Notes: a model not told the origin generated them from the sequence alone. A stretch of 64,000 nt of DNA from an uncultured Clostridia bacterium (GCA_938046095.1 CALIXS010000001.1:1-64000), one strand, 5' to 3'. Shown: positions 16,946-26,170, counted from the first letter of the stretch. A program made the numbers and translations.

Positions 16946-18373
16946 ATGAAAAACGTTTTTACCAAGCTGATTTACATTATAAGTATAATCTCTTTTGCTT
17001 TCTTTACCTATATATTGCTAAAGAACAGGCTGTTCCCGTGGAATTACAGAATAGTGTTTTTCAGCGTCATGGGTGTGTTGTTTTTGGCCGCCGGTATTCT
17101 TATATTCAGAGATAAACTGCAAGGTAAGGCAAAGTTTGCGGTTGCTGTTTTGCTCTGTCTGGCGCTGGCTGTTAATGCAGCAGGCGGATATTATGTCAAG
17201 AAGAGCATGGATATGCTCGACAAAATAAACGTCAAATCACCGGAAACCGTAACCATGTCGGTTGTCGTTCCCGTCAGTTCGAGGATAAACGAAATGGACG
17301 CAGTGCTGGATGAGAAAATTGAAGCGCCGGTGGAAAGAGACGGAGAAAACACGGACAGGTTTGTCGCCGCGGTAAAAGAGACGTACACAAAGACTGCTGA
17401 GCTCATCGACTGCGGAAGTTATTTCGAGGGGGCGAACCGGATTCTCACCGGCGAGTCACATATAATGCTTCTTAACGAAGCATACAGGAGCATTATCGAG
17501 GAGCAGATGCCCGATTTCGCAAAAAAAACGAGAGTTGTAGGTTCCATACAGCTTGCCGGAGAAAAGTCTCCCGCGAAAGAAAAGGAAGACGAGCCGGGTG
17601 AACCGTTCAGTATATACTTAAGCGGAATAGATACATATGGCGATCTTACAAAGGTATCGCGCAGCGATACAAACCTTATACTTTCCGTAAACCCGAACAC
17701 TAAGAAAGTGCTCATAACGACAGTGCCCAGAGATACATATTTGCCGATAGCCGGAGGAGGAAACGGTGAATACGACAAACTTACTCATTCGGGCATATAC
17801 GGTATAGACAGCTCGATAGAGACGGTCGAAAATTTCCTCGGGATAAAGATCGACTATTATGCCCGAATCAATTTCACATCGCTGATAGAAATCGTCGACG
17901 TTTTGGGCGGGATAGATGTAGAAAATGAGGAAGAGTTCACGACCGTGGACGATCAGTATTTTGAGCAGGGTATAATACATCTCGACGGCAAGCGTGCTCT
18001 CAGATTCGCACAGGAAAGGGATTCTCTCTCAGACGGTGATATCGGCAGAGGCCGCAACCACGAAAGAATAATCAAGGCAATACTTCAGAAGATGCAATCG
18101 AAGGAAATTCTTCTGCACTACGAAGGAGTCATGGACGTAATATACAGGTCGATGGATACAAACATATCCAAGGAGCTTGTTATAGACATGATAAACAAAC
18201 AATTGAAATCGGGGACAAGCTGGCAGATAGACATGGCGGAGATATCGGGAACCGGCACGACGGGGCTGGCGTCATACGCGATGCCCGGCTATGATCTTTA
18301 CGTTATGGTACCGGACGAGGAGTCGGTAGCCGACGTGAAAAGCCGCATAAACGAACTGCTCAGAGGAAAATAG
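16946..18373 (+). CDS. LytR-CpsA-Psr (LCP) family protein
   Basis: 475-residue membrane enzyme of the family that attaches secondary polymers (teichoic acids, capsule) to peptidoglycan. Three N-terminal membrane helices (about 6-24, 29-52, 58-77) precede an extracellular region with the LCP catalytic domain (about 215-400): TTVPRDTYLPI, the conserved YYARINFTSLIEIVDVLGGI and RFAQERDSLSDGDIGRGRN are typical. GAGGAG lies 12 bases before the ATG. Three helices instead of one is a common variant in Clostridia. Confidence 0.92.
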   Translation: MKNVFTKLIYIISIISFAFFTYILLKNRLFPWNYRIVFFSVMGVLFLAAGILIFRDKLQGKAKFAVAVLLCLALAVNAAGGYYVKKSMDMLDKINVKSPETVTMSVVVPVSSRINEMDAVLDEKIEAPVERDGENTDRFVAAVKETYTKTAELIDCGSYFEGANRILTGESHIMLLNEAYRSIIEEQMPDFAKKTRVVGSIQLAGEKSPAKEKEDEPGEPFSIYLSGIDTYGDLTKVSRSDTNLILSVNPNTKKVLITTVPRDTYLPIAGGGNGEYDKLTHSGIYGIDSSIETVENFLGIKIDYYARINFTSLIEIVDVLGGIDVENEEEFTTVDDQYFEQGIIHLDGKRALRFAQERDSLSDGDIGRGRNHERIIKAILQKMQSKEILLHYEGVMDVIYRSMDTNISKELVIDMINKQLKSGTSWQIDMAEISGTGTTGLASYAMPGYDLYVMVPDEESVADVKSRINELLRGK

Positions 18374-18379
18374 CGGCAA

Positions 18380-18778
18380 TTAGAGCATTTCTTCTAATAT
18401 TTCGACCGCAATGCGTATGCAGTCGAAGCAGGAGCAAAGTGTTTTGCCGGTACTCAGCCCTTTGAGCTCTCGGCAGGTACAGGCACCTGTGCGCTCGCGA
18501 AACTTCGATACGGCGACGCTCATTTTACCGTATGTAGTTTTCTTTGTTCCGGGATCGGAGAGATTGCCGTCGGAGCTTGTAAGACCGAGAACCAATCCCA
18601 TGCCGCTTATGGCGCCGCACGTTTGAGATGCGTCGCCCATACCGAAGCCGAAGCTCTCGGCAGCCTTGAATACCGTCACCGGATCGGCTGTCCATACGTC
18701 ATCGAAAGCAAGCACGACTGATTGCGCGCAGTTGAATTTTCTGTCATGAAGAGCTGTCGCTTTTTCTTTTCTGTCCAC
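18380..18778 (-). CDS. C_GCAxxG_C_C family redox-type protein
   Basis: 132-residue protein of the C-GCAxxG-C-C family (probable redox protein of anaerobes). Conserved cysteines are seen in FNCAQSVV, the signature TCGAISGMG, CTCREL and CSCFDCIRIAVEI. I place the start at GTG 18778, about seven bases after GGAAGGGA on the minus strand; the longer frame adds sequence unlike the family. It ends just six bases from the convergent LCP gene. Confidence 0.88.
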   Translation of the reverse strand: MDRKEKATALHDRKFNCAQSVVLAFDDVWTADPVTVFKAAESFGFGMGDASQTCGAISGMGLVLGLTSSDGNLSDPGTKKTTYGKMSVAVSKFRERTGACTCRELKGLSTGKTLCSCFDCIRIAVEILEEML

Positions 18779-18834
18779 TTTTCTTCCCTTCCGAAAGCTT
18801 ATTGATAAGAGCATGCAGGTGTGTGACGGCAATA

Positions 18835-18880
18835 CCGCCGCGCCCGTACGGCGCTTGAACAGGCTGTACGGGTGCGGCGG
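18835..18880. repeat. Long GC-rich hairpin between two minus-strand genes
   Basis: Fifteen-pair stem CCGCCGCGCCCGTAC (18835-18849) / GTACGGGTGCGGCGG (18866-18880) with one wobble pair and a 16-base loop. There is no T tract on either side. It may be an mRNA-stabilising or attenuating structure after the AIM24 gene. Confidence 0.7.
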
Positions 18881-18892
18881 GCGGTAAGAACG

Positions 18893-19570
18893 CTATTTTG
18901 CCGCTATGTGCGGCGCAATGATCTGTGCCACGTTGCTTATAGGCATGGTCTGGAGCCAGATGCGGCCGGGACCTGTAACGACGGTGTTGAATAATCCCTC
19001 TCCGCCGAGCAGAGCGTTCTTGACGCCGCCGACGGTCTTTATATCTATGCTGCATGAAGCATCGAGGGCGGCAAGATAGCCCGTATCAACAATCATCGAC
19101 TGTCCCTGGGCGAGAGTATATTCGCACACATAGCCGTCGATTTCGATGAAAGCGGTGCCCTGCCCCGACAGTCGCTGCATTATAAAGCCTTCTCCGCCGA
19201 AGAAGCCTGCACCGAGTCGTTTCTGGAAGAAAACAGAAAGCTCGACTGACGTTTCGCTGGCGAGGAACGCCGTTTTCTGAACGACCATCTCATTTCCGGG
19301 TGCGATGTTGAGAGCTTTGATTGAGCCGGGGAATGACGAAGCGAATGCGATTTGCCCGGGACCGCCCTGCGCGGTATATTTATTCTGGAACATCGATTCG
19401 CCGCTGAACATACGGCCCATCATTTTCCCTAAGCCGCCGGTGCCTTGAGTTTCCATGAGCATGTTAGGGCTCATCCATGACATTGCTCCCTTTTCGCTGA
19501 TAAGAGATTGGCCGGCATCTACGTCGCATATGACGACCGGAAGGGGTTCTCCCACGATTTGGTACTTCAT
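18893..19570 (-). CDS. AIM24 / TIGR00266 family protein
   Basis: 225-residue protein of the AIM24 family (tryptophan RNA-binding attenuator-like fold), widespread and without a firm function. Family sequence: GAMSWMSPNM, PGSIKALNIAPGNEMVVQK, GLGxGFFGGEGFIMQRLSG and TVGGVKNALLGGEGLFNTVV. Start ATG 19570 has AAGGAGAAAA upstream and a good promoter (19614-19641). Cytosolic; no signal peptide. Confidence 0.92.
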   Translation of the reverse strand: MKYQIVGEPLPVVICDVDAGQSLISEKGAMSWMSPNMLMETQGTGGLGKMMGRMFSGESMFQNKYTAQGGPGQIAFASSFPGSIKALNIAPGNEMVVQKTAFLASETSVELSVFFQKRLGAGFFGGEGFIMQRLSGQGTAFIEIDGYVCEYTLAQGQSMIVDTGYLAALDASCSIDIKTVGGVKNALLGGEGLFNTVVTGPGRIWLQTMPISNVAQIIAPHIAAK

Positions 19571-19613
19571 TTTTTCTCCTTATGTCTTAACGTGAGTGAA
19601 TGCGTATGTTCAT

Positions 19614-19641
19614 ATTATACATAATATTGAATCAGTGTAAA
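19614..19641 (-). promoter_or_regulatory. Sigma-A promoter of the AIM24 gene
   Basis: On the minus strand: TTTACA (19641-19636), 16-base spacer, TATAAT (19619-19614). Confidence 0.7.
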
Positions 19642-19651
19642 GAAGAACGTC

Positions 19652-19680
19652 TTTAATCAAAACCGCGTTTGTGCTATACT
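19652..19680 (+). promoter_or_regulatory. Probable promoter of glnS
   Basis: TTTAAT (19652-19657), 17-base spacer, extended -10 TGC-TATACT (-10 at 19675-19680). A leader of about 100 bases follows; I see no T-box or other known riboswitch in it. Confidence 0.55.
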
Positions 19681-19785
19681 GTTTGAAACGGGCGCGAATA
19701 CGGAGCATATGCATAAAGAGGACAGCGCAGCGCGCCGGCTGATGCGCGGCGGACATGATTGCGCACAGCATATAAGGAGATGAAG

Positions 19786-21438
19786 ATGAGCGAAAACGAA
19801 TTTGTCAAATCCGGCAATTTTATTCACGACATTATAGATAAGGACATGGGGGAGGGAACGTACGGCGGCAAGGTCTACACGAGGTTTCCGCCCGAGCCGA
19901 ACGGGTATCTTCATATAGGTCATGCCAAGGCGATATGCCTCAATTTTACTACGGCACTGAAGTATAACGGAAAATGCAACCTCCGCTACGACGACACCAA
20001 CCCCGCAAAGGAGGATACGGAGTTCGTAAGCGCGATAGAAGACGATATCAGATGGCTCGGATTCAGCTGGGACGAGCTCAGATGGGCGTCGTCGTATTTT
20101 GATAAGATGTACGAAGCGGCGGAGGAGCTTATAATCAGGGGCAAGGCGTATGTGGACGATCTTACGGCCGAACAGATCAGGGAATATCGCGGTACTCTCA
20201 AGGAGCCGGGGCGCGAGTCCGCGTGCAGAAGCAGGAGTGCAGAGGAAAATCTCGGGCTGTTCCGCGAGATGAGGGACGGCATGTATTCGGACGGCGAAAA
20301 GGTCCTCAGAGCAAAGATAGATATGGCATCGCCCAACATAAACATGAGGGATCCTGTCATTTACAGGATAGCTCACGCTACGCATCACAATACGGGAGAT
20401 GATTGGTGCATATATCCGATGTACGACTTTGCTCACCCGATAGAGGACGCGATAGAGGGTATAACGCATTCGCTCTGTTCTCTCGAATTCGAGGACCACA
20501 GGCCTTTGTACAATTGGGTGCTGAGGGAGGTCGGCTGGTGGGAGCATCCGCCGAGACAGATAGAGTTCGCGAGACTGAACCTCACCGGTACCGTAATGAG
20601 TAAAAGGCTCCTCAAGGAGCTTATCGACAACGGAACCGTAGATGGCTGGGATGATCCGCGCATGCCGACGATCGCCGGCCTCAGACGCCGGGGCTATACG
20701 CCGGAGTCGATCAGGGATTTTTGTGAACGCATAGGCGTTGCAAAGTCGAACAGTGTGGTCGAATATTCGCTTCTTGAGCACTGCATAAGGGAGGATCTGC
20801 GGGATAAAGTCGAAAGCAGAAACGTAGTCGAGGATCCGATAAAGGTCGTCATAACGAACTACCCTGAGGGTCAGACGGAAGAAGCGGAAGTGGAAAATAA
20901 CAAGAACGTGCCGGAAATGGGAACGCGCAGGATACCGTTTTCTCGCGAGATTTATATAGACGGAGCCGACTTTATGGAAGTGCCTGCAAAGAAATATTTC
21001 AGGCTTTTCCCGGGCAACGAGGTCAGACTTAAGGGCGCGTACTTCATCAAATGCGAGGAGGTAGTGAAGAACCGGGACGGCTCGATTCGGGAGCTCCGCT
21101 GTACATACGACCCCGCAACGAGGAGCGGACTTGATTCACCGGGACGCAAGGTAAAGGGAACGATACATTTTGTTGATGCGGCAAGTGCCGTCATGATAAA
21201 AATACGAAATTACAGATCCTTGATGATCGAAGATGGTGACGGAAAGCTCGTGCCGAATCCCGACTCGGTCGAGGAAAAGTGGGGATACGCCGAACCGCTG
21301 CTCGCCGGGGCGAAGCCGGGCGAAAGATTTCAATTCTTCAGGCACGGATATTATATTGCCGACGACAGTCAAGCCTGCGGCGGAAAGAAGGTATTCAATC
21401 GCATCGTCGATCTTAAGAGCGGCTATAAAGCAAAATAG
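19786..21438 (+). CDS. glnS: Glutamine-tRNA ligase
   Basis: Class I aminoacyl-tRNA synthetase that charges tRNA-Gln directly. 550 residues. Seen: the HIGH motif in PPEPNGYLHIGHAKAI, RYDDTNPAKED, GLRRRGYTPESIRDFCERIG, and the KMSKS-loop equivalent VMSKRLLKEL. The C-terminal anticodon-binding beta-barrels complete it. ATG 19786 was chosen because AAGGAG lies six bases upstream; TTG 19759 lacks a ribosome site. Many Clostridia rely on the GatCAB transamidation route instead, so a GlnRS here may come from an ancestral transfer. Confidence 0.97.
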   Translation: MSENEFVKSGNFIHDIIDKDMGEGTYGGKVYTRFPPEPNGYLHIGHAKAICLNFTTALKYNGKCNLRYDDTNPAKEDTEFVSAIEDDIRWLGFSWDELRWASSYFDKMYEAAEELIIRGKAYVDDLTAEQIREYRGTLKEPGRESACRSRSAEENLGLFREMRDGMYSDGEKVLRAKIDMASPNINMRDPVIYRIAHATHHNTGDDWCIYPMYDFAHPIEDAIEGITHSLCSLEFEDHRPLYNWVLREVGWWEHPPRQIEFARLNLTGTVMSKRLLKELIDNGTVDGWDDPRMPTIAGLRRRGYTPESIRDFCERIGVAKSNSVVEYSLLEHCIREDLRDKVESRNVVEDPIKVVITNYPEGQTEEAEVENNKNVPEMGTRRIPFSREIYIDGADFMEVPAKKYFRLFPGNEVRLKGAYFIKCEEVVKNRDGSIRELRCTYDPATRSGLDSPGRKVKGTIHFVDAASAVMIKIRNYRSLMIEDGDGKLVPNPDSVEEKWGYAEPLLAGAKPGERFQFFRHGYYIADDSQACGGKKVFNRIVDLKSGYKAK

Positions 21439-21462
21439 AAAGGCCTTCGAACAGGAGAGCGT

Positions 21463-22275
21463 ATGAGAAGCAGTCTTAGCATGTTCAGAAAATACAGGAT
21501 AGGCTATATTGTAAGCGCTATAATCGGTGCTGCGGTGATACTTCCCGTAGGCATGGCATTGGCAGGCGACAGAACGGGATATCGGATCGCCGTGTTTGCC
21601 GCATCATTGACGTGGATAATGGGGTGCGCCAATTTCTTCATAGGCCTGACGAAAAAGAAGCTTGCCGAGCTGATGAAACTTTACGAGGACTGCCGCATAT
21701 CGGAGTTCATAAAAGAATACAGGGATGTGGTGAATCAGGGAGTATTCGGTGAGGCGCGCGATTTCGCGCTTATAAACCTCACCGCCGGATATACGATGGC
21801 AGGGAATTTCGAGGCTGCTCTCGGAGCGCTCAGATCCGTCAATCCGAACTTTTCACATCGCCCGTCGGGAATAAGCGCCGCCGCGGCGTATTACAATAAC
21901 CTGTGCCTGTACTGTATTGAGGTCAACGACATATACGGTGCGGAGCAGTCGATCAGGCAGCTTGGTGATCTCCTGACAAAACCGGCGATATCGTCGGCAT
22001 ATGAGAAGCTTATCAGAAGAAGCCTCGAGAGCAAGAAGGCGCTGCTCGATATGAGGAAGGGTAATTATGACGGCAAGGCTGTAGTGTTCAGGAGACTTTT
22101 CGACACGGCCGCCACGCTTGCCGAGAGAGTATCGTGTGCGTACAGGCTCGCCGGGATAAGCCGTTACTTCGGCAATGGGGATGAAGAAAAAGACTGGCTC
22201 ACCTTCGTGGCCGAAAACGGGCGTGATACAAGGTATGCGGTCATGGCGAGGCGTATGCTTTCCGCGGCTTTATAA
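21463..22275 (+). CDS. Uncharacterised membrane protein with TPR-like C-terminal half
   Basis: 270 residues with two N-terminal membrane helices (about 13-34 and 42-64), then a helical soluble domain of TPR character (for example GEARDFALINLTAGYTMAGN, with repeated Ala/Tyr/Leu spacing). No catalytic motif was recognised. It lies 24 bases after glnS and is probably co-transcribed with it. Could serve as a scaffold; no function is claimed. Confidence 0.75.
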   Translation: MRSSLSMFRKYRIGYIVSAIIGAAVILPVGMALAGDRTGYRIAVFAASLTWIMGCANFFIGLTKKKLAELMKLYEDCRISEFIKEYRDVVNQGVFGEARDFALINLTAGYTMAGNFEAALGALRSVNPNFSHRPSGISAAAAYYNNLCLYCIEVNDIYGAEQSIRQLGDLLTKPAISSAYEKLIRRSLESKKALLDMRKGNYDGKAVVFRRLFDTAATLAERVSCAYRLAGISRYFGNGDEEKDWLTFVAENGRDTRYAVMARRMLSAAL

Positions 22276-22302
22276 ACGGACCCCTTCAGTACCCGCTTCG
22301 TC

Positions 22303-22332
22303 TTGACAAACCGGCGCCCGGAAGAGTAAGAT
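22303..22332 (+). promoter_or_regulatory. Probable promoter of the SCIFF operon
   Basis: TTGACA (22303-22308), 18-base spacer, TAAGAT (22327-22332). Confidence 0.55.
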
Positions 22333-22382
22333 GTAGATGTATATTTTCAGCCACGAAAACCGTAAAAGGGAAGGTGATAAAT

Positions 22383-22526
22383 TTGAAACGTATCAAAACT
22401 GTCGTGACAAGAGATCTCAGGGACAGCCTTAAAGACGGAGGCTGCGGCGAGTGCCAGACATCCTGCCAGTCAGCATGCAAAACTTCGTGCGGCGTAGCCA
22501 ATCAGCCTTGCGAAAAAAAGAACTGA
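22383..22526 (+). CDS. scfA: SCIFF ranthipeptide precursor (six cysteines in forty-five residues)
   Basis: A 47-residue RiPP precursor. The C-terminal part matches the SCIFF family closely (CGECQTSCQSACKTSCG, then a final Cys near the end), with six Cys at positions 21, 24, 28, 32, 36 and 43. Family knowledge: the neighbouring radical-SAM enzyme links Cys sulfurs to alpha or other carbons of acceptor residues, forming thioethers. The start is TTG 22383, with GGAAGGTGAT upstream. The maturase gene starts nine bases after the stop. Product role is unknown; the family is nearly universal in Clostridia, and quorum sensing has been suggested. Confidence 0.96.
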   Translation: MKRIKTVVTRDLRDSLKDGGCGECQTSCQSACKTSCGVANQPCEKKN

Positions 22527-22535
22527 TGAACTAAT

Positions 22536-23918
22536 ATGATACATCAGTATAAACTTGACGGTCACAATATAGTGATCGATGTTTATAGCGGTGCGGTTCA
22601 TTTGGTGGATGATGTGGCTTACGACATCATCCGTCTTTTTTGTGCAAAATCACGCGGCGAGGTCGCTGATGAGATCATCGCACTGTACGCCGGCCATGGC
22701 GTGACGAGGCGGGACGTTGAGGAGACGATAGACGATATCGAAACGCTCAGGGCGCAGGGAAAGCTTTTCAGTGAGGACGTGTTTGCACCGTCGGAGGGCA
22801 TGCTCAAAAACAGGAATACCCGGATCAAAGCTCTTTGCCTGCATGTTGCGCATTCGTGTGATCTCACCTGTTCTTACTGTTTTGCGGGTCAGGGCAGGTT
22901 CCGGGGAAAGAGCGCTCTTATGAGCGCTGAAACGGCACGGCGCGCGATAGATTTTCTCATAGAAAATTCCGGCGGCAAACATAACCTTGAGGTGGATTTC
23001 TTTGGAGGGGAGCCGCTTCTCAATTTTGATGTGGTAAAGGAGACGGTTCGCTATGCGAGATCGCTCGAGGCGGTGTACGATAAGAAGTTCCGCTTTACAC
23101 TTACGACGAACGGCATGGGCATAGACGATGAAGTAATAGATTTTGCAAATCGCGAATGCCATAATGTGGTGTTGAGTCTGGACGGGCGAAAAGAAATTCA
23201 CGACAGAGAGCGGAAGACGAGGGACGGCCGCGGCAGCTACGATGTGATCGTACCGAAATTCCGGAAGCTTGTAGAGGCGCGGGGCGGCAGAAACTACTAT
23301 ATTCGCGGGACGTTTACGCATTATAATACGGATTTTACGAACGATATCCGCCTGATGCTGGATCTGGGATTTACGGAGATTTCGATGGAACCGGTCGTCT
23401 GCGATCCGTCGAGTCCCTTCGCTTTGACAGAGGATGACATGCCGGTACTCTTCGAGCAGTATGAGAAACTGGCGCGGATGATGCTGCAAAGGGAGCGCGA
23501 AGGCAGACCGTTCACATTCTACCATTATATGATAGATCTCGGCAACGGACCGTGTATATATAAGAGGATATCCGGCTGCGGATCGGGAACCGAGTATTTT
23601 GCCGTCACGCCGCAGGGAGAGCTCTATCCGTGTCATCAGTTCGTAGGTGAGGCGGGTTTCAAAGCGGGCGATATATATGAAGGCGTGACGAACGAGGTTC
23701 TGCGGACGGAATTTAAGATGTGCAATGTATACTCGCGCGCGGAATGCGCGGACTGCTGGGCAAAGTTTTTCTGCAGCGGGGGCTGTGCGGCGAATGCATT
23801 CCGTTCTGCCGGCGATATAAGGGGCGTATACGGATTTGGATGTGAACTGTTCAGAAAGCGTCTTGAGTGTGCCGTCATGTATCAGATCGCGAGGGCGGAA
23901 GATAATGAGGATCAATAA
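22536..23918 (+). CDS. scfB: SCIFF peptide maturase, radical SAM/SPASM
   Basis: 460-residue radical-SAM enzyme that installs thioether cross-links in the SCIFF peptide. N-terminal RiPP-recognition-like region (1-95, IHQYKLDGHNIVIDVYSGAV), then the [4Fe-4S] motif C108xxxC112xxC115 (CDLTCSYC), the GGEP-type motif FFGGEPLLNF, and a C-terminal SPASM domain for two auxiliary clusters (CGSGTEYFAVTPQGELYPCH, then CADCWAKFFCSGGC). The ribosome site before ATG 22536 is poor, so translation may be coupled to scfA. The 3' end overlaps rluB by 14 bases. Confidence 0.96.
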   Translation: MIHQYKLDGHNIVIDVYSGAVHLVDDVAYDIIRLFCAKSRGEVADEIIALYAGHGVTRRDVEETIDDIETLRAQGKLFSEDVFAPSEGMLKNRNTRIKALCLHVAHSCDLTCSYCFAGQGRFRGKSALMSAETARRAIDFLIENSGGKHNLEVDFFGGEPLLNFDVVKETVRYARSLEAVYDKKFRFTLTTNGMGIDDEVIDFANRECHNVVLSLDGRKEIHDRERKTRDGRGSYDVIVPKFRKLVEARGGRNYYIRGTFTHYNTDFTNDIRLMLDLGFTEISMEPVVCDPSSPFALTEDDMPVLFEQYEKLARMMLQREREGRPFTFYHYMIDLGNGPCIYKRISGCGSGTEYFAVTPQGELYPCHQFVGEAGFKAGDIYEGVTNEVLRTEFKMCNVYSRAECADCWAKFFCSGGCAANAFRSAGDIRGVYGFGCELFRKRLECAVMYQIARAEDNEDQ

Positions 23919-24612
23919 ATATATCGCGTCGTGCGGAGTGTGCAGCCGAAGGAAGGCTGATGAGCTTATTTCAAACGGCAACGTAAAAGTGAACGGGGCG
24001 GTACTGACGCAGCAGGGATACGATGTAAGCGTCAGCGATATGGTCGAAGTGAACGGAGTTCCTTTGATACCCGAACAAAAGAAAGTCTACTTTTTGCTCA
24101 ACAAGCCTGTCGGATTTGTTACTACGGTAAGCGACCAGTTCGGAAGACCGACGGCTGTCGATCTTATTGACGAACCGGACATAAGGATATTTCCCGTAGG
24201 GCGCCTCGATTACGACACGTCGGGGCTCCTTATCATGACGAATGACGGTGATTTTGCATACAGGGTGTCACATCCGAAAAATGAGCTCGAGAAGACGTAC
24301 AGGGCGAGAGTGCAGGGCATGCTGTCTGACGCCAAATGTCGGAAGCTGCGTAAGGGAATAGATTTAGGCGGCTTTACGACATCTCCTGCAAAAGTCAAAA
24401 TCGTAAGGGATCTTCCGGGTCAGACGATAGTTGATATTTCGGTACACGAGGGTAAAAACAGGCAGATACGCAAGATGTTCAGTGCCGTCGGTAACGAGGT
24501 CATCGAGCTTGAGCGCATCGCCATTGGAAATATACGGATCGGAAGGCTTTTGGCGGGACATTACAGGAGACTGACTCGTGAGGAGATCGCTTCGATTGTG
24601 GGGGGAAAATAA
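23905..24612 (+). CDS. rluB: 23S rRNA pseudouridine synthase, RluB/RsuA family
   Basis: 235 residues: an N-terminal S4 RNA-binding domain (MRINKYIASCGVCSRRKADELI) and the catalytic domain with the active Asp in GRLDYDTSGLLIMTNDG, then HPKNELEKTYRARVQG and EGKNRQIRKMFSAVG. It isomerises a uridine in rRNA, most likely 23S. ATG 23905 starts inside the scfB frame; the ORF extends further upstream but family similarity begins at this Met. The overlap suggests co-expression with the SCIFF genes. Confidence 0.94.
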   Translation: MRINKYIASCGVCSRRKADELISNGNVKVNGAVLTQQGYDVSVSDMVEVNGVPLIPEQKKVYFLLNKPVGFVTTVSDQFGRPTAVDLIDEPDIRIFPVGRLDYDTSGLLIMTNDGDFAYRVSHPKNELEKTYRARVQGMLSDAKCRKLRKGIDLGGFTTSPAKVKIVRDLPGQTIVDISVHEGKNRQIRKMFSAVGNEVIELERIAIGNIRIGRLLAGHYRRLTREEIASIVGGK

Positions 24613-24686
24613 AGGGGTATTATGTAGAACGGACTGATATGTCTGAAAGCTTATCGACAGACTGAAATATTACAGGGAGGTTCACC

Positions 24687-26078
24687 ATGCCGGAAATGAA
24701 TGCGCCACGCCGCAATTACAGTGCCGAGATAGCTGAGCTGGCCAGGGGCGGCCTTGCTCCGGCGGTCTTGAAGGACCGCATGGATGATTACCACGACAAC
24801 GATATAGCCGAAGCGCTCGGACTGCTGACTCCGCAGGAGCGGAACAAGCTTTACGGGATTTTTGAAGCGGATGAGCTCGCCGATATTTTCGAGCACCTTG
24901 ACGATATAACCGGCTATATAGGAGAGCTCGGGGTGCGCAAAAGGATCAATGTCCTTTCGTGTCTCGAAACGTCTTCGGTAGTCGATTATCTTAAAACTCT
25001 TGAGCGGCCCGAGAGAAATGATATCATAGATCTCATGCAGGACGACGACAAACGGGAGATCGCTTTGTTCGGCTCGTTCGACGACGAGGAGATCGGCTCG
25101 CGCATGAGCAACAACATGATAAGGGTAAAGTCCGGAAGCACCGTGCCCGAAGTTATGAGGGAGCTTATAAGTCAGGCCGCTGATAACGATAATATTTCGA
25201 CTATATACGTAGTAGACGCCAAGGGTATATATACGGGAGCGATAGATCTTAAGGATCTGATCATAGCGAGGCAGGACACTGATCTTTACGATATAACGAC
25301 AAGCTCTTACCCGTATGTTTATGCAAACGAGCCGATAGATGACTGCATAGATATATTAAAAGATTACTCAGAGGACTCCATACCTGTATTGGATCCTGAA
25401 AACAGGCTTATCGGAGCATTGACGGCTCAAGACGTGACGGCCCTCGTCGACGAAGAGATGGGGGAGGATTACGCCAAGCTTGCAGGTCTCGCCTCCGAAG
25501 AGGACCTCAGAGAGCCCGTTCTTATGAGCATCAGCAAGAGACTGCCATGGCTTATAATACTGCTGCTGCTCGGTATGGTCGTTTCGTCAGTCGTCGGTCT
25601 GTTCGAGCATGTCGTGGAAAGCCTGACTCTCGTCGTGTGCTTCCAGTCGCTCGTACTCGATATGGCGGGAAATGTCGGCACGCAGTCGCTGGCTGTTACG
25701 ATTCGCGTACTGATGGACGAAAAGCTTACCGCAAAGGACAAGCTGCACCTCATAGCGAAGGAATCAAAGGTCGGTACATGCAACGGAATATTTCTCGGCG
25801 TTTTGTCGTGTGCGGCGGTTGGCCCGTACCTTATGATAGCTAAAGGACAAAGTGCGGGAGTCGCGTTTACCGTCGCCGGGTGCATAGGTCTTGCTCTTCT
25901 TATTTCGATGTTCCTGTCAGCTGTTGCGGGTACGGCCATACCTATTGCTTTCAGAAAGATCGGCATCGATCCCGCCGTCGCTTCGGGTCCTCTCATCACG
26001 ACTGTTAACGATCTCGTCGCAGTCATCGCGTATTACGGGCTGGTGTGGGTGCTCCTTATAAATATTATGGGAATGTGA
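24687..26078 (+). CDS. mgtE: Magnesium transporter MgtE
   Basis: 463-residue homodimeric Mg2+ channel. N-terminal helical Mg-sensing domain (about 10-135), paired CBS domains (about 140-265), then five membrane helices (from about residue 288) with the family signature around GNVGTQSLAV and the terminal LITTVNDLVAVIAYYGLVW. GGGAGG precedes the ATG. No M-box riboswitch is visible in the 74-base gap to rluB. Cytoplasmic Mg2+ sensed by the N and CBS domains closes the pore in characterised members. Confidence 0.96.
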   Translation: MPEMNAPRRNYSAEIAELARGGLAPAVLKDRMDDYHDNDIAEALGLLTPQERNKLYGIFEADELADIFEHLDDITGYIGELGVRKRINVLSCLETSSVVDYLKTLERPERNDIIDLMQDDDKREIALFGSFDDEEIGSRMSNNMIRVKSGSTVPEVMRELISQAADNDNISTIYVVDAKGIYTGAIDLKDLIIARQDTDLYDITTSSYPYVYANEPIDDCIDILKDYSEDSIPVLDPENRLIGALTAQDVTALVDEEMGEDYAKLAGLASEEDLREPVLMSISKRLPWLIILLLLGMVVSSVVGLFEHVVESLTLVVCFQSLVLDMAGNVGTQSLAVTIRVLMDEKLTAKDKLHLIAKESKVGTCNGIFLGVLSCAAVGPYLMIAKGQSAGVAFTVAGCIGLALLISMFLSAVAGTAIPIAFRKIGIDPAVASGPLITTVNDLVAVIAYYGLVWVLLINIMGM

Positions 26079-26125
26079 CGCGCGGCGCGCCTAACTGCTT
26101 ATCTGAGAGCGCATACTGTTTATAT

Positions 26126-26170
26126 AAAAAAACCGGAACAGAGCTTGTGCTTCTCCGTTCCGGTTTTTTT
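26126..26170. terminator. Bidirectional terminator between mgtE and kal
   Basis: AAAAAAACCGGAAC (26126-26139) / GTTCCGGTTTTTTT (26157-26170), perfect 14-base arms; the A and T runs give termination signals on both strands. Confidence 0.92.

Noticed and set aside
19681..19785. Search for a T-box in the glnS leader
   Set aside because: No T-box sequence (TGGNACC-like) or terminator is seen in the roughly 100-base leader.
19657..20781. Minus-strand frame of 374 codons
   Set aside because: Antisense to glnS and its leader; composition rich in Arg/His/Pro as expected of a shadow frame.
22650..23981. Minus-strand frame of 443 codons
   Set aside because: Antisense to the SCIFF maturase over nearly its whole length; no recognisable domain.
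24613..24686. Search for an M-box riboswitch before mgtE
   Set aside because: The gap is only 74 bases and shows no long structured leader.
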